Shown here one piece after another: positions 1 to 8,367 of a stretch of 64,000 bases of DNA; position 1 is the first letter of the stretch, and each line of letters opens with the position of its first letter. The translations under genes were made by a program, and so were the position numbers. The notes beneath the pieces were generated by a model. It worked only from the letters and a program-made list of their open reading frames with translations, did not search any database and was not told the DNA's origin. Origin of the DNA: JALYZC01 sp963725645 (GTDB lineage: Bacteria > Actinomycetota > Thermoleophilia > Solirubrobacterales > Solirubrobacteraceae); the NCBI GenBank assembly GCA_963725645.1, contig CAVRZD010000006.1:1798001-1862000 (forward strand). The letters are read 5' to 3'.

Positions 1-350
1 ATCACCGGCATGACGTCCGGCACGGCGCCCGGAGGCGCCGAGCTGTTTCCGGGCCGCGTGGTCCAGGTGCTGCCGCAGGCCGGTGGGACGCCGAGCGTGT
101 CGGTGGCGAAGCCCTTGAAGGCCGCCGGCGCCGTGCCGCCGCTGAGGCTGTTGCGCTTCCACCACTGCGCTCCCCAGTAGGTGACGTGGCTGCCGACGGC
201 GGAGTTCTCGTCGCCGATCACGAACGAGCCGTGATCGAACGGTCCGCCGGGCTTCGCCATCGCCGTGCCGCCCAGCGCCAGCACGAGCGCCGCGGCCAGA
301 GGGCCGATCGCGAGCGCCCGGAGGGTCCTGCGTGAGCACCTGCCGTCCAT
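1..350 (-). CDS. Secreted protein of unknown function (C-terminus beyond window)
   Basis: The reading frame opens at an ATG at 348-350, preceded by a good AAGGAG ribosome site seven bases upstream, and runs off the left edge, so only about 116 codons are visible. The first 32 residues form a signal peptide: a basic start (MDGRCSRRTLRAL), a hydrophobic core, then an Ala-x-Ala-like end (GGTAMAK). The mature part contains VTYWGAQWWKRNSLSGG followed by a Pro/Ala/Gly-rich stretch. I know this kind of segment from secreted proteins of Thermoleophilia but cannot assign a function. It points away from the rnz gene. Confidence 0.6.
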   Translation of the reverse strand, partial: MDGRCSRRTLRALAIGPLAAALVLALGGTAMAKPGGPFDHGSFVIGDENSAVGSHVTYWGAQWWKRNSLSGGTAPAAFKGFATDTLGVPPACGSTWTTRPGNSSAPPGAVPDVMPV

Positions 351-453
351 CGAGTCTCCTTCCCGCTGAATGCCCGTGCATCGGCGGAGGCGCCCGCATC
401 CTTCAGCGCGCGGCGGCCGGTGCGGACGATCGAACGAGCGACCCCGCGCGGGC

Positions 454-1392
454 TCAGGTCGCGACCGGCTCCTCCCAGCGGACGAGGTGCGGCTCGCCCC
501 GCTCCGGGAAGGGAACCTCGATCGCGTCGAAGTCCCGCGGGACCACGGTGCGCTCGAACACCGCGCGGGCCTCGTCGCGGATCTCGTGGCCGCCGTAGCG
601 CGTGGACACGTGCGTGAGTGCGAGCAGGCGCACGTCGGCGTCGCGCGCCAGCCCCGCGGCGGCCGCGGCGGTGGAGTGGCCGGTCTGTGCGGCGCGCTCG
701 CGCTCCTCCTCGGTGAACGTGGCCTCGTGGACCAGGACGTCCGCCCCGTGCGCCGCGACCCGCAACGAGTCGCACGGCGCCGTGTCGCCGGAGACGACGA
801 TCTTGCGCCCGGCGCGCGCCGGCCCGACGACCTGCTCGGGCCGCACGCCCCCGACCGCCTCGCCGCGCTGCAGGCGCCCGAAGTCCGGCCCGGGGGCGAC
901 GCCGAGGCGCTCCGCCTTGCCGGCGTCGAATTCGCCCGGCCGCTCGTCCTCCCACAGCACCCACGCCAGCGCCGGCACGCGGTGCGCGACCTCGATCGCG
1001 GCCAGCGTGCAGCCGTCGCGCCGCACCTCGGTACCGGGCGCGACCTCCTCGATCGTGAGGTCGTAGCGCACGCGGCCGTAGACCGCGCGCATCACCTTCA
1101 TCAGCTCGCGCAGTCCGCGCGGCCCGCGCACCGTGAGCGGACGCTCGCGGTCGCGCAGGTCGAAGGTCTTCAGCATCCCGGGCAGGCCGAGCCAGTGGTC
1201 GGCGTGGAAATGCGTGAGCAGAACCTCGTCGACCTCCGGCAGGCCCACCGAGCGCACGAGCTGGCGCTGCGTCCCCTCGCCGCAGTCGAACAGCAGCTTC
1301 TCGCCGCCGCGGCGGACGAGCAGCGCGGGCATCCCGCGTCGGGCGGTGGGCACCGAGCCGCCGGTGCCGGCGAAGAACACGTCGAGGTCCAT
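454..1392 (-). CDS. rnz: Ribonuclease Z (tRNA 3' processing endonuclease)
   Basis: This 312-residue metallo-beta-lactamase-fold nuclease would cleave 3' trailers from tRNA precursors in the cytoplasm. The zinc-binding signature HFHADH is at residues 61-66, preceded by the family start FAGTGGSVPT and the FDCGEGTQ motif. SGDTAP and the distal HSTAAAAA segment, with its conserved His, are also present. Length is normal for bacterial RNase Z. The ATG start directly precedes the fold. A phosphoesterase gene and a tRNA gene lie just upstream, which fits a tRNA-processing role but is not proof of linkage. Confidence 0.92.
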   Translation of the reverse strand: MDLDVFFAGTGGSVPTARRGMPALLVRRGGEKLLFDCGEGTQRQLVRSVGLPEVDEVLLTHFHADHWLGLPGMLKTFDLRDRERPLTVRGPRGLRELMKVMRAVYGRVRYDLTIEEVAPGTEVRRDGCTLAAIEVAHRVPALAWVLWEDERPGEFDAGKAERLGVAPGPDFGRLQRGEAVGGVRPEQVVGPARAGRKIVVSGDTAPCDSLRVAAHGADVLVHEATFTEEERERAAQTGHSTAAAAAGLARDADVRLLALTHVSTRYGGHEIRDEARAVFERTVVPRDFDAIEVPFPERGEPHLVRWEEPVAT

Positions 1393-1420
1393 GGTCGGGC
1401 GAGGTTAGAGGCTCGGCCTC

Positions 1421-1909
1421 TCAGTCGAGCGCGAGCAACTCGAAGTCCACCGCCCCGGCGCGGGCTCGGGCGATGCCCATCGTGTGCTGCGGGGCGCGGC
1501 GGCGCTCGGTGGGGCTGCCGGGGTTGAACACCTGGAACCCGTCGCCGTCGGTTTCGTGCGTGGGCAGGTGCGAGTGGCCGAAGACCACGGCGTCGGCGCC
1601 CCGAAACCGCTTGCGCAGGCGCTTGACGCGGCCCTCGCGCGGGCCGCCGTCATGCACCATCGCGATCTGCGCACCCTCCGCCTCGACCAGTCGGGTCTCG
1701 GGCAGCAGCGCGCGCACCTCGGGCTGGTCGACGTTGCCACGCACGCCGACCAGGGGCGCGTACAGCTCGAGCGCGCGCAGTACGGAGAGCGCGAAGAAGT
1801 CCCCGGCGTGGAGGATGAGGTCGGCGCGCTTGAGCACGCGCACGCAGGAGAGCGGCAGCGACCGCTCTCCTCGGGGCATGTGCGTGTCGGCCAGAACCGC
1901 GATCAGCAT
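1421..1909 (-). CDS. YfcE/MJ0936-family metallophosphoesterase
   Basis: This compact calcineurin-like phosphodiesterase has 162 residues from the chosen ATG. Metal-binding motifs appear in order: DTH at residues 8-10, HAGDF, GNVD and FGHSH. The start at 1909 gives MLIAVLADTH, the usual beginning of this family. A longer GTG-started version reaching 1951 would add 14 untypical residues and run to the edge of the tRNA gene, so I reject it. The physiological substrate is not predictable. YfcE-type enzymes hydrolyse phosphodiesters in vitro. Confidence 0.85.
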   Translation of the reverse strand: MLIAVLADTHMPRGERSLPLSCVRVLKRADLILHAGDFFALSVLRALELYAPLVGVRGNVDQPEVRALLPETRLVEAEGAQIAMVHDGGPREGRVKRLRKRFRGADAVVFGHSHLPTHETDGDGFQVFNPGSPTERRRAPQHTMGIARARAGAVDFELLALD

Positions 1910-1951
1910 GGCCCGGGACGCTAGTGGCTCGCCGCTAAGCTGCGACGGCAC

Positions 1952-2024
1952 GCGCCCGTAGCTCAGTGGATAGAGCGCCCGCCTCCGGAGCGGGAGGTCG
2001 CAGGTTCAAATCCTGCCGGGCGCG
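1952..2024 (+). tRNA. tRNA-Arg (anticodon CCG)
   Basis: The gene folds as a complete 73-nt cloverleaf. The acceptor stem GCGCCCG pairs with CGGGCGC and the discriminator is G. The D arm contains TAGCTCAGTGGATAGAG. The anticodon stem CCCGC/GCGGG encloses the loop CTCCGGA with anticodon CCG, and the T arm is GCAGG-TTCAAAT-CCTGC. CCA is not encoded. The 3' part, from the anticodon loop onward, is repeated at 8750-8795. Confidence 0.96.
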
Positions 2025-2025
2025 C
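1980..2025 (+). repeat. 46-bp direct repeat, copy 1 (inside tRNA-Arg; attL-like)
   Basis: These 46 bases, from the 3' edge of the anticodon stem through the end of the tRNA plus one base, are identical to 8750-8795 in the same orientation. The core includes GCCTCCGGAGCGGGAGG. A duplicated tRNA 3' end is the usual footprint of a site-specific integration event, with the intact tRNA at one end and a displaced 3' fragment at the other. Confidence 0.85.
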
Positions 2026-2055
2026 TCACGACGTGCCCGGACCCATCCGCTCAGC

Positions 2056-2640
2056 CTAGGCCTGGGGTGGAAGCTGTTCCAGTGTCTCGAGCTCGAAGCG
2101 TAGGACCTTGACGAGGCGGCTGCCGGGGATCGTCGCTTCGAGCATGTCGAGCGACTTGCGGTTGCGGCTCAGCTTGGGGTCGACCTCCTCGCGACGGGCT
2201 CCCGTGGCCAAAAGGGTCCGCAGCTCGCGCACCTTGGAGATCTTGTCGGCGGCGTACAGAGCGGCGGGGTACCCGCCGAGGTGCCGCACGCGCTCGCGCA
2301 GCTCGTCCTTGCGCTGCTCCTCCCCGTCGATCGAGGGGTCGTCGCTGACGGCGGCCACCAGTTCGGCCACCTGCGGGCCGAACTGGACCTCGAGCTCCCA
2401 GCGCTGTGCGTCGGTGTCCTCGAGCACGTCGTGCAGGACGCCGGCCGCGACGACGTGGTCGGGGTAGCCCGAGCGTGCCAGCAGCGAGGCGACTTCCAGG
2501 GGGTGCACGACGAAGAAGGCGTGGTCGGCCACGCGACGCTGCCCCGAGTGCCGCTCTACGGCGTACTGCACGGCCGCGCGGGAGCGAGGCAGAGGCTCCA
2601 GGAAGCTGAGATGCGGCTCGTGCTCCACCTCGGTTGGCAT
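2056..2640 (-). CDS. HD-domain phosphohydrolase, small alarmone hydrolase-like
   Basis: This 194-residue protein resembles the hydrolase half of RelA/SpoT and the stand-alone MESH1/SAH proteins. HPLEVASLLARSG is followed by AGVLHDVLEDT, giving the His, His-Asp and Glu-Asp set of the HD fold. A later AADKISKVRELR segment corresponds to the family's LADRLHNMR segment. No synthetase, TGS or ACT domain is present. Hydrolysis of (p)ppGpp or a similar nucleotide is likely but inferred. It is divergent from the dikinase-like gene across the 11-bp repeat array at 2674-2849, so the same regulator may control both. It lies inside the tRNA-bounded block. Confidence 0.75.
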   Translation of the reverse strand: MPTEVEHEPHLSFLEPLPRSRAAVQYAVERHSGQRRVADHAFFVVHPLEVASLLARSGYPDHVVAAGVLHDVLEDTDAQRWELEVQFGPQVAELVAAVSDDPSIDGEEQRKDELRERVRHLGGYPAALYAADKISKVRELRTLLATGARREEVDPKLSRNRKSLDMLEATIPGSRLVKVLRFELETLEQLPPQA

Positions 2641-2673
2641 CGTCCGAGCCTAGGCGTCGACTCGCCAGGGGAC

Positions 2674-2849
2674 GTGAACGTGGTGTGAAGGACTGCAGGT
2701 GAATGGATCGCATGTGAAAGTCATGTGAAAGCGATGTGAGGCGATCTCCCCCGGGCCAAGAGATGTGACACTTCTGTGAACGGTGTCGCTTTGCGGGGTT
2801 CCCGCATCGAGTTGGTGGCCTTGACCGGTGGCGCTCACGCACAGGTGAA
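2674..2849. promoter_or_regulatory. Pho-box-like array of TGTGAA units with 11-bp spacing
   Basis: The 250-bp region between the divergent genes carries repeated GTGAA/GTGAG/GTGAC units. They start at 2674 and 2685; 2699; 2714, 2725 and 2736; 2765 and 2776; and 2845. Spacing within each group is exactly 11 bp, one helical turn. Read on the other strand the unit is TTCACA/GTTCAC. PhoP/PhoB-type regulators bind tandem direct repeats at 11-bp spacing (TTAACA-like in Bacillus, GTTCACC-like in Streptomyces). The flanking genes are phosphate-themed, which supports PhoP control. The regulator itself is not in the window. Confidence 0.65.
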
Positions 2850-2891
2850 GCTAGCCTCGCGCTCACTCGAGGTTCCGACCGACTGGAAGCG

Positions 2892-5800
2892 ATGTCCAAG
2901 CAGCGCATCATCGAGGCACTGGGCGAGGAGGAGCTGCTCCTCCCCGAGCTGGTGCGCCGTGCGCTGGCCGCCAACGATCGCGTCAAGTACCTGCTGACGC
3001 TGGTCCAGACGGCCCGAGCGGGCGCCGATGGCGACGACGCCGCACCCAACCTGCGCGAGGAACGGCTGGCAAGCGGCGTCGGCGAGCCGGCGCTGGACGG
3101 GGTGGTGCGCGCCGCTGCGCGACGGGCGGACGGCGTCTACACGATCCCCGAGGTCGAGGACCTGGTACGGCGGGCCCACAGCGAGGTGGAGGTGATGCTG
3201 GCCGCGGTGCGCGCGGACGACGGAGCGGTGAGCGGCCTCGACCGGCGTCTGGCCGAGCTCTCCGGGGAGTTGGCTCCGGCGGGTGACGCGATCTCCGGCG
3301 ATGACATCTCGCGGCTCACGTCGGGGCGTCGGGGCGCAGCGGACAGCCTGCATCTGATCGTGATGGACGCCCATCGCGAGCTCAACCGGGTGCAGCAGAG
3401 CCTCGCCACCGAATCGATCGACGGGGCCCTGGTTCGCGACCTGTCCAACGAGGACCGAGCGCTGGTGCGGGCGTTCATGCGCGGCCTCGCGAGAACCCAG
3501 GCCCTGCGTTTCGATCACCCCGGCCTGGGCACGGTGGCAACGCGCAGCGGCCCGGCGCTGGTGTTGCAGAACGACATCGGCGAGACGGACGCCCACGTGC
3601 TCGTCGTACACGTCACCGAGGGCGCGGTCACCATCACCTACACCGACGTCCACCTGGAGCGACTGCGCTTCTTCCAGCGGCTGTTCGAAGGTCGGGACGT
3701 GCAGTGGGAGGGTCCGCGTTCACGCAGCGATCCGGCGATGGAGGACGGTCGCTACCACCTGACCGTCGGCCGCTTCGAGGCCGCGACGGCGGCCTCGCTG
3801 CAGAAGTACCTCGAGCACGTTGGCTCGCGGCTGGTGTTCCTGATCGACTGGAACCGCGCGCGCAAGCGGCTGCGTCGCCTGGTCGGCAAGGGCGCCGCAA
3901 TCGACATGCTGCGCTGGGCTGCCGAGCACGATTACGGGCACATGGCGTTTCTGCTCGCCGGCAGCGACGCGCTCGTGTACGACGCGCTCGAGTTCGGCGC
4001 GGGCCGGGCAGCGCACGCCGGCGATTCACTGAGCGACGTGCTCGGCGTCGACGCGGCGCGCGAGTACCTGCGGTCGGTGCTACGGATCTGCGCGCAGGAC
4101 ATGCTTGCCGGCCGCCCACTGTCCCTGATCCAGGACAAGGTCCGCGCCGAGCTGATCGGTCATGTGCGCACGGCACGCCAGGAGCTCATGGATCTCATAC
4201 GCAGGCACGCCGAGCTGGTGGTGGAGATCGGCGAGACCGTCCCGGACGCGCTCGAGGAAGCGTCACTCGCGCACGAGATCGTGCGTCGCGACGCGTCCGC
4301 GCAGCTGGCACGCGAGTGGGAACGACGCGCCGACGAGGTGGTGAACCGCGTTCGCGCAGCGGCATCGCGCACGGAGGACCCGACTTCGGTTCTCGAGCTC
4401 GTCGAGACGGCCGACGACGTCGGCGACAGCCTCGAGGAGGCGACGTACTACCTCGCTCTCCTCCCCCAGGGTCAGCCGGCCGGCGGCGTCCGCGCCCAGA
4501 CCCGGCGTTTGACCACGCTGGTCCTCGCGGCTGCACGCGCATACCTCCGCGCGACCGTGCTGGGCCGCGAGGTCGGGCGCGCGGGGCCGCGCGAGGACAT
4601 GGACGGATTCCTCGAGGCGGTGCATCGCGTGGTGGGCCTGGAACGTGAGACCGACGAGGTCCAGCGCTCGGTCCATGCCGCCCTGGTGGCCGAGGTGGAC
4701 GCGCCCGGAATCCTGTTCGTGCTCGTCGAGGCTACGCGCGCCCTCGAGGAGGCGGCGGACGCGCTCATGCACGCCGCGCGCAAGCTGCGTACCCATGTGC
4801 TGGGGCGGGTCGTCGCCTCGGAGCCCCCGCCGCGACGACCCGGCAGGTCGGACCCGGTGCGACTCGGTTCCACCGACGAGCGCAACTCCGGCCAGTCGGC
4901 CTACGTGATCGCCGGCCGTGAAACGGCGCTGCCTGACGCGGCCGAGATCGGCGGCAAGGCACACGGACTCGCGCGGATGGCCCGTGCGGGGCTGCGGGTT
5001 CCCGAGGCGGCGGTGCTGGGCACGTCGATATCGCGCCGACACAGCGAGACCGGCGGCTCGGCGAATCTGGAGGCGCTGCTGGCCGGCGCGGTGGACCCCA
5101 TCGAGCAGCGCACCGGCCTGGGCTTCGGCGACGTCCGCCGCCCGCTGCTGCTCTCCGTGCGTTCCGGTGCGCCCGTGTCCATGCCGGGCATGCTCGAGAC
5201 GGTTCTCGACATCGGTGTATGCGACGCGACCGTCGATGGCCTGGTGGCGATGACCGGCAATCCGCGTCTGGCCTGGGACTGCTACCGCCGACTCGTGGAG
5301 TCCTACGCCCACGTCGTAGCCGGCTGTCCGGCCCAACCCTTCGAGGAGGCGACGCGTGAGCGGTTGAGCGCGGCGGGAGTACAGCGGGCACGCGACCTTG
5401 ACGCGCTCGCGCTCGCCGACCTCACCCACGCGCACCTTGAACGCTTCGCTGCGCTCGCCGATCAGCCGTTCCCCCAGGAGCCCCAGCGCCAGCTGGAGGG
5501 CGCCGTTCGCGCCGTCCTGGACTCGTGGGGAGGGCGGAAGGCGCGCGAGTATCGGCGGCTCAAAGACGTGCCAGAGAGCCTGGGCACAGCGGTCATCCTC
5601 CAGCGAATGGTGTTCGGCAACGCCGGCGGCCTGTCAGGCTCGGGCGTGGCCTTCACGCGCGACCCGGCCACCGGGGAGCGGCGGCTGTACATGGACTTCC
5701 TGCTCGATGCCCAGGGCGAGGACATCGTGTCCGGTCGCCGCGTGGTCGACGGCGCCGAGGAGCTCGTTCTGCTGGCGCCCGAGCTGCACGAGCGCATCGC

Positions 5801-6578
5801 CGGCACCTGCTCGCTCCTCGAGCGCGAGTTCGGCGACGCTCAGGAGTTCGAGTTCACGGTCCAGGACGGAGAGCTCTTCTTGCTCCAGACCCGCACTGCG
5901 AAGCGCACGCCCTGGGCCGCGTTGCACATCGCCGTCGACCTCGTGCGCGAGGAGGTGATCCCGCGCGAGACGGCGCTGGAGCGGCTCGCGCCAGTCGACA
6001 TCGACGGCATCCGCCGCGTCCGCGTGCACGGCGGCGACGAGACGGCGGAGGTCTGCCGCGCGCTCCCGGCGAGCATGGGGGTGGCCACCGGGCCGATCGC
6101 GCTCGACACCGAGGCCGCCACGCGCCTCGCCCACGAGGGGCGCCCACCCGTGCTGGTCCGCCCCGACACCGCGACCGAGGACATCGCGGGGATGGCCGTC
6201 GCAGCCGGGGTCCTGACCGGTGCGGGCGGCCGCACCTCGCACGCCGCGGTGGTCGCGCGCGAACTCGACAAGCCGTGCCTCGTGGGCTGCGCCGACCTCG
6301 AGGTCGACCTCGGCACCCGCCGAGCGAAGATCGGCCGTTGGGAGTTCAGCGAGGGCGAGGAGGTCTGCCTCGACGCCGAGTCCGGGCGCGTGTTCGCGGG
6401 CTCTCCCACGCTCGAGGAAGAACGCCCCACAGAGGAGCTGGCTGCCCTCGCCTCGTGGGCCGACCAGCGCGGCGAAACGCCGCAGCCAACTGCGCAAGCG
6501 GCCGAGGCCCGCGAGAAGGTTCTACGGTGGACGCGAAGCAGCGACGAGCCTACGGTGAGCGAAGCCGACCGGAGTTGA
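2892..6578 (+). CDS. Dikinase-family protein: DUF47/PhoU-like region + PPDK nucleotide-binding and phosphohistidine domains, no PEP barrel
   Basis: This 1228-residue protein has an unusual layout. Residues 1-420 are unassigned. About 440-635 is helical and resembles DUF47/PhoU (WERRADEVVNRVRAA, VETADDVGDSLEEATYY). From about 680 the pyruvate-phosphate-dikinase ATP-binding domain follows (IGGKAHGLARMARAGL, LLSVRSGAPVSMPGM near 755, GSGVAFTRDPATG near 917). The swivelling phosphohistidine domain comes next, with GGRTSHAAVVAREL placing the predicted phosphorylated His at 1117. The protein ends soon after, so the C-terminal PEP/pyruvate barrel of PPDK and PEP synthase is absent. This resembles rifampicin phosphotransferase and glucan water dikinase, which have other acceptor domains. 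The acceptor here is unknown. It heads a tight operon with the next two genes. Confidence 0.8.
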   Translation: MSKQRIIEALGEEELLLPELVRRALAANDRVKYLLTLVQTARAGADGDDAAPNLREERLASGVGEPALDGVVRAAARRADGVYTIPEVEDLVRRAHSEVEVMLAAVRADDGAVSGLDRRLAELSGELAPAGDAISGDDISRLTSGRRGAADSLHLIVMDAHRELNRVQQSLATESIDGALVRDLSNEDRALVRAFMRGLARTQALRFDHPGLGTVATRSGPALVLQNDIGETDAHVLVVHVTEGAVTITYTDVHLERLRFFQRLFEGRDVQWEGPRSRSDPAMEDGRYHLTVGRFEAATAASLQKYLEHVGSRLVFLIDWNRARKRLRRLVGKGAAIDMLRWAAEHDYGHMAFLLAGSDALVYDALEFGAGRAAHAGDSLSDVLGVDAAREYLRSVLRICAQDMLAGRPLSLIQDKVRAELIGHVRTARQELMDLIRRHAELVVEIGETVPDALEEASLAHEIVRRDASAQLAREWERRADEVVNRVRAAASRTEDPTSVLELVETADDVGDSLEEATYYLALLPQGQPAGGVRAQTRRLTTLVLAAARAYLRATVLGREVGRAGPREDMDGFLEAVHRVVGLERETDEVQRSVHAALVAEVDAPGILFVLVEATRALEEAADALMHAARKLRTHVLGRVVASEPPPRRPGRSDPVRLGSTDERNSGQSAYVIAGRETALPDAAEIGGKAHGLARMARAGLRVPEAAVLGTSISRRHSETGGSANLEALLAGAVDPIEQRTGLGFGDVRRPLLLSVRSGAPVSMPGMLETVLDIGVCDATVDGLVAMTGNPRLAWDCYRRLVESYAHVVAGCPAQPFEEATRERLSAAGVQRARDLDALALADLTHAHLERFAALADQPFPQEPQRQLEGAVRAVLDSWGGRKAREYRRLKDVPESLGTAVILQRMVFGNAGGLSGSGVAFTRDPATGERRLYMDFLLDAQGEDIVSGRRVVDGAEELVLLAPELHERIAGTCSLLEREFGDAQEFEFTVQDGELFLLQTRTAKRTPWAALHIAVDLVREEVIPRETALERLAPVDIDGIRRVRVHGGDETAEVCRALPASMGVATGPIALDTEAATRLAHEGRPPVLVRPDTATEDIAGMAVAAGVLTGAGGRTSHAAVVARELDKPCLVGCADLEVDLGTRRAKIGRWEFSEGEEVCLDAESGRVFAGSPTLEEERPTEELAALASWADQRGETPQPTAQAAEAREKVLRWTRSSDEPTVSEADRS

Positions 6579-6580
6579 AG

Positions 6581-6877
6581 ATGGCCACCGACACGCACTC
6601 CCAAGGCACCGAAGCCGACGCCGCACACGCCAGCGCGAGCCGGCAGCTCGAGCGACTGGTCGAGATCAGGGCATCGCTCGCCGTCGCGCAGGAGGCGCTG
6701 GCCTCGATGCGCGGCGACCCGCACGCCGACGCACTCGCGGCTGTGAACGAGTTCGATCGCGTCATCGCCACAGCACGGCAGGGTCTGGCCGATCTGACCG
6801 TCGCGCTCCGCAGCGACCTCGCCGACCTGCGTCGTGCGACCAAAGACGCGCCACGGACCCGGGGGCACCGATATTGA
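6581..6877 (+). CDS. Small helical protein of unknown function
   Basis: This 98-residue ORF starts two bases after the dikinase-like stop, and its TGA overlaps the TTG start of the CYTH-CHAD gene, so translational coupling is likely. The product is Ala/Arg/Asp-rich and predicted to be almost entirely helical (ASRQLERLVEIRASLAVAQ, then VNEFDRVIATARQGL). It has no signal peptide and no metal or catalytic motif. A coiled-coil partner or adaptor of the two large neighbours is a reasonable guess. I recognise no family. The position inside a tightly packed operon is the main reason to call it real. Confidence 0.65.
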   Translation: MATDTHSQGTEADAAHASASRQLERLVEIRASLAVAQEALASMRGDPHADALAAVNEFDRVIATARQGLADLTVALRSDLADLRRATKDAPRTRGHRY

Positions 6878-8367
6878 CGACCTCGCCTCACCGCGTCAGT
6901 CCGTCCACCGACGGTGAGGTTCGCGCGCGGCAGCACCGGCCTGAGCATGAGGCGCGCGCGGCGAACGCCGCGTCGCGCCCCGCGGGTGCCGGCGCCGGGA
7001 TCGAGATCGAGCGCAAGTTCCTCGTCAAGGCGCTGCCGGACGGACTGGACCGCTACCCGTCCGAGCAGGTATCGCAGGGGTACGTCGCGATCGGCGAGGG
7101 CGGACTCGAGGTCCGGCTGCGCCGCCGCGGCGAGAACACGACGCTGACGGTCAAGAAGGGCCGCGGTCGCGCGCGCCGTGAGGAGGAGATGACAACCGAG
7201 CCAGAGCAGTTCGAGCGTCTGTGGCCGCTGACGGAAGGCCGGCGCGTCGAGAAGACGCGCCGGCTGATCACGACGGATTCGGGGCTGGTGATCGAGCTCG
7301 ACACCTACGCCGAAGACCTCGCGGGCCTGGCGACGGTGGAGGTGGAGTTCGGCTCCGAGGCGGACGCGGACGCCTTCGAGCCGCCGGAGTGGTTCGGGCC
7401 CGAGGTCACCGACGATGACCGCTACAAGAACCAGCGGCTGGCCTGCAACGGCGCGCCCCCGCCACCTCGCGCTGGACCGGAGCCCTTCCGGCTGTACCGG
7501 GGAGAGGCGTCCTCCGAGGGGATTCGCCGGATCGTGCGCGGACAGATCGATGCGGCCATCGACGACCTGGGGGGCGGAGCGCTCGAGGACCCCGGCGAGG
7601 CGGTCCATGCCGTCCGGAAGCGCTTCAAGCGGGTCCGCGCGACCGTCCGACTCGTGCGCGACGTGATCGGCGACGAGGTCTACCGGCGGGAGAACGCGAC
7701 GTTCCGAGACCTCGGTCAGCGGCTCTCCGATGCACGCGACAGCCAGGTGCTGATCGAGACGCTGGACGGGCTGTGCGCTCGCTACGCCTTCGAGCTTCCC
7801 TCCGGAACCTTCGCCGAACTGCGCGCCGCGCTGGTGGGCGACTTCGAGGTCGCCGAGCGACATCTGCGTGAGGACACTGTCGCCGGCGCACCGATCATCG
7901 CCGAGCTTCGCGCAGCGCGCATCCGCGCCGCCGCGTGGCCGCTGGAGAGCGATGACGTCAGCGCGCTCGCACCCGGGTTCGAACGCATTTACCGCCGTGG
8001 CCGCCGCACCTACCAGGCCGCCCGCGAGGATCTCTCCGACGAGAGCTTCCACGAGCTGCGCAAGCGCACCAAGGACGTGTGGCACGCCGCCCAGATCCTC
8101 AGGGTCGCGGCCCCCAAGAGGATGAAGGCACTCGCCGATCGCGCGCACCGGCTCTCCGACCTGGTGGGCGACGACCACGACCTCGCAGTGCTCTCCCAGC
8201 AGACCGAGCAGCGACCGGAGCGCTTCGCCGACGAGTCCGAGGCGGCGCGGCTCACCGCGCTCGCCGCCCGCCGCCGCCGCAAGATCCAGGGCGAGGCCCT
8301 CGCGCTCGCCGAACGCTGCTTCGCCGCCGATTCGCGGAAGCTCAAGCGGCGCATCGAACGGGCGTGA
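6874..8367 (+). CDS. CYTH-CHAD domain protein (triphosphate/polyphosphate-acting)
   Basis: This protein has 497 residues from a TTG start overlapping the preceding stop. The CYTH tunnel domain (about 42-190) opens with the diagnostic ExExK signature in IEIERKFLVK (Glu44, Glu46, Lys48), and alternating basic and acidic strands follow. The CHAD helical domain (about 205-490) has the conserved HAVRKRFKRVRA and ELRKRTKDVWHAAQ segments, with His and basic residues. CYTH enzymes hydrolyse triphosphate compounds such as inorganic triphosphate, and CHAD domains bind polyphosphate. Together with the upstream PhoU-like dikinase protein and Pho-box-like repeats this points to phosphate storage or mobilisation. 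Confidence 0.88.
   Translation: MTTSPHRVSPSTDGEVRARQHRPEHEARAANAASRPAGAGAGIEIERKFLVKALPDGLDRYPSEQVSQGYVAIGEGGLEVRLRRRGENTTLTVKKGRGRARREEEMTTEPEQFERLWPLTEGRRVEKTRRLITTDSGLVIELDTYAEDLAGLATVEVEFGSEADADAFEPPEWFGPEVTDDDRYKNQRLACNGAPPPPRAGPEPFRLYRGEASSEGIRRIVRGQIDAAIDDLGGGALEDPGEAVHAVRKRFKRVRATVRLVRDVIGDEVYRRENATFRDLGQRLSDARDSQVLIETLDGLCARYAFELPSGTFAELRAALVGDFEVAERHLREDTVAGAPIIAELRAARIRAAAWPLESDDVSALAPGFERIYRRGRRTYQAAREDLSDESFHELRKRTKDVWHAAQILRVAAPKRMKALADRAHRLSDLVGDDHDLAVLSQQTEQRPERFADESEAARLTALAARRRRKIQGEALALAERCFAADSRKLKRRIERA

Noticed and set aside
1421..1951. Longer start for the YfcE-type phosphoesterase
   Set aside because: The upstream GTG adds residues without family resemblance and places the start at the edge of the tRNA gene; the ATG at 1909 gives the typical beginning.
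2056..3049. Second minus-strand frame overlapping the HD gene and the repeat array
   Set aside because: It reads through the regulatory repeats and the start of the dikinase-like gene. The translation is Arg/Ser-rich without motifs.
5525..6877. 450-codon plus-strand frame overlapping the end of the dikinase-like gene
   Set aside because: Only its last 98 codons (from ATG 6581) are credible. The earlier part is an out-of-frame shadow of the phosphohistidine domain.
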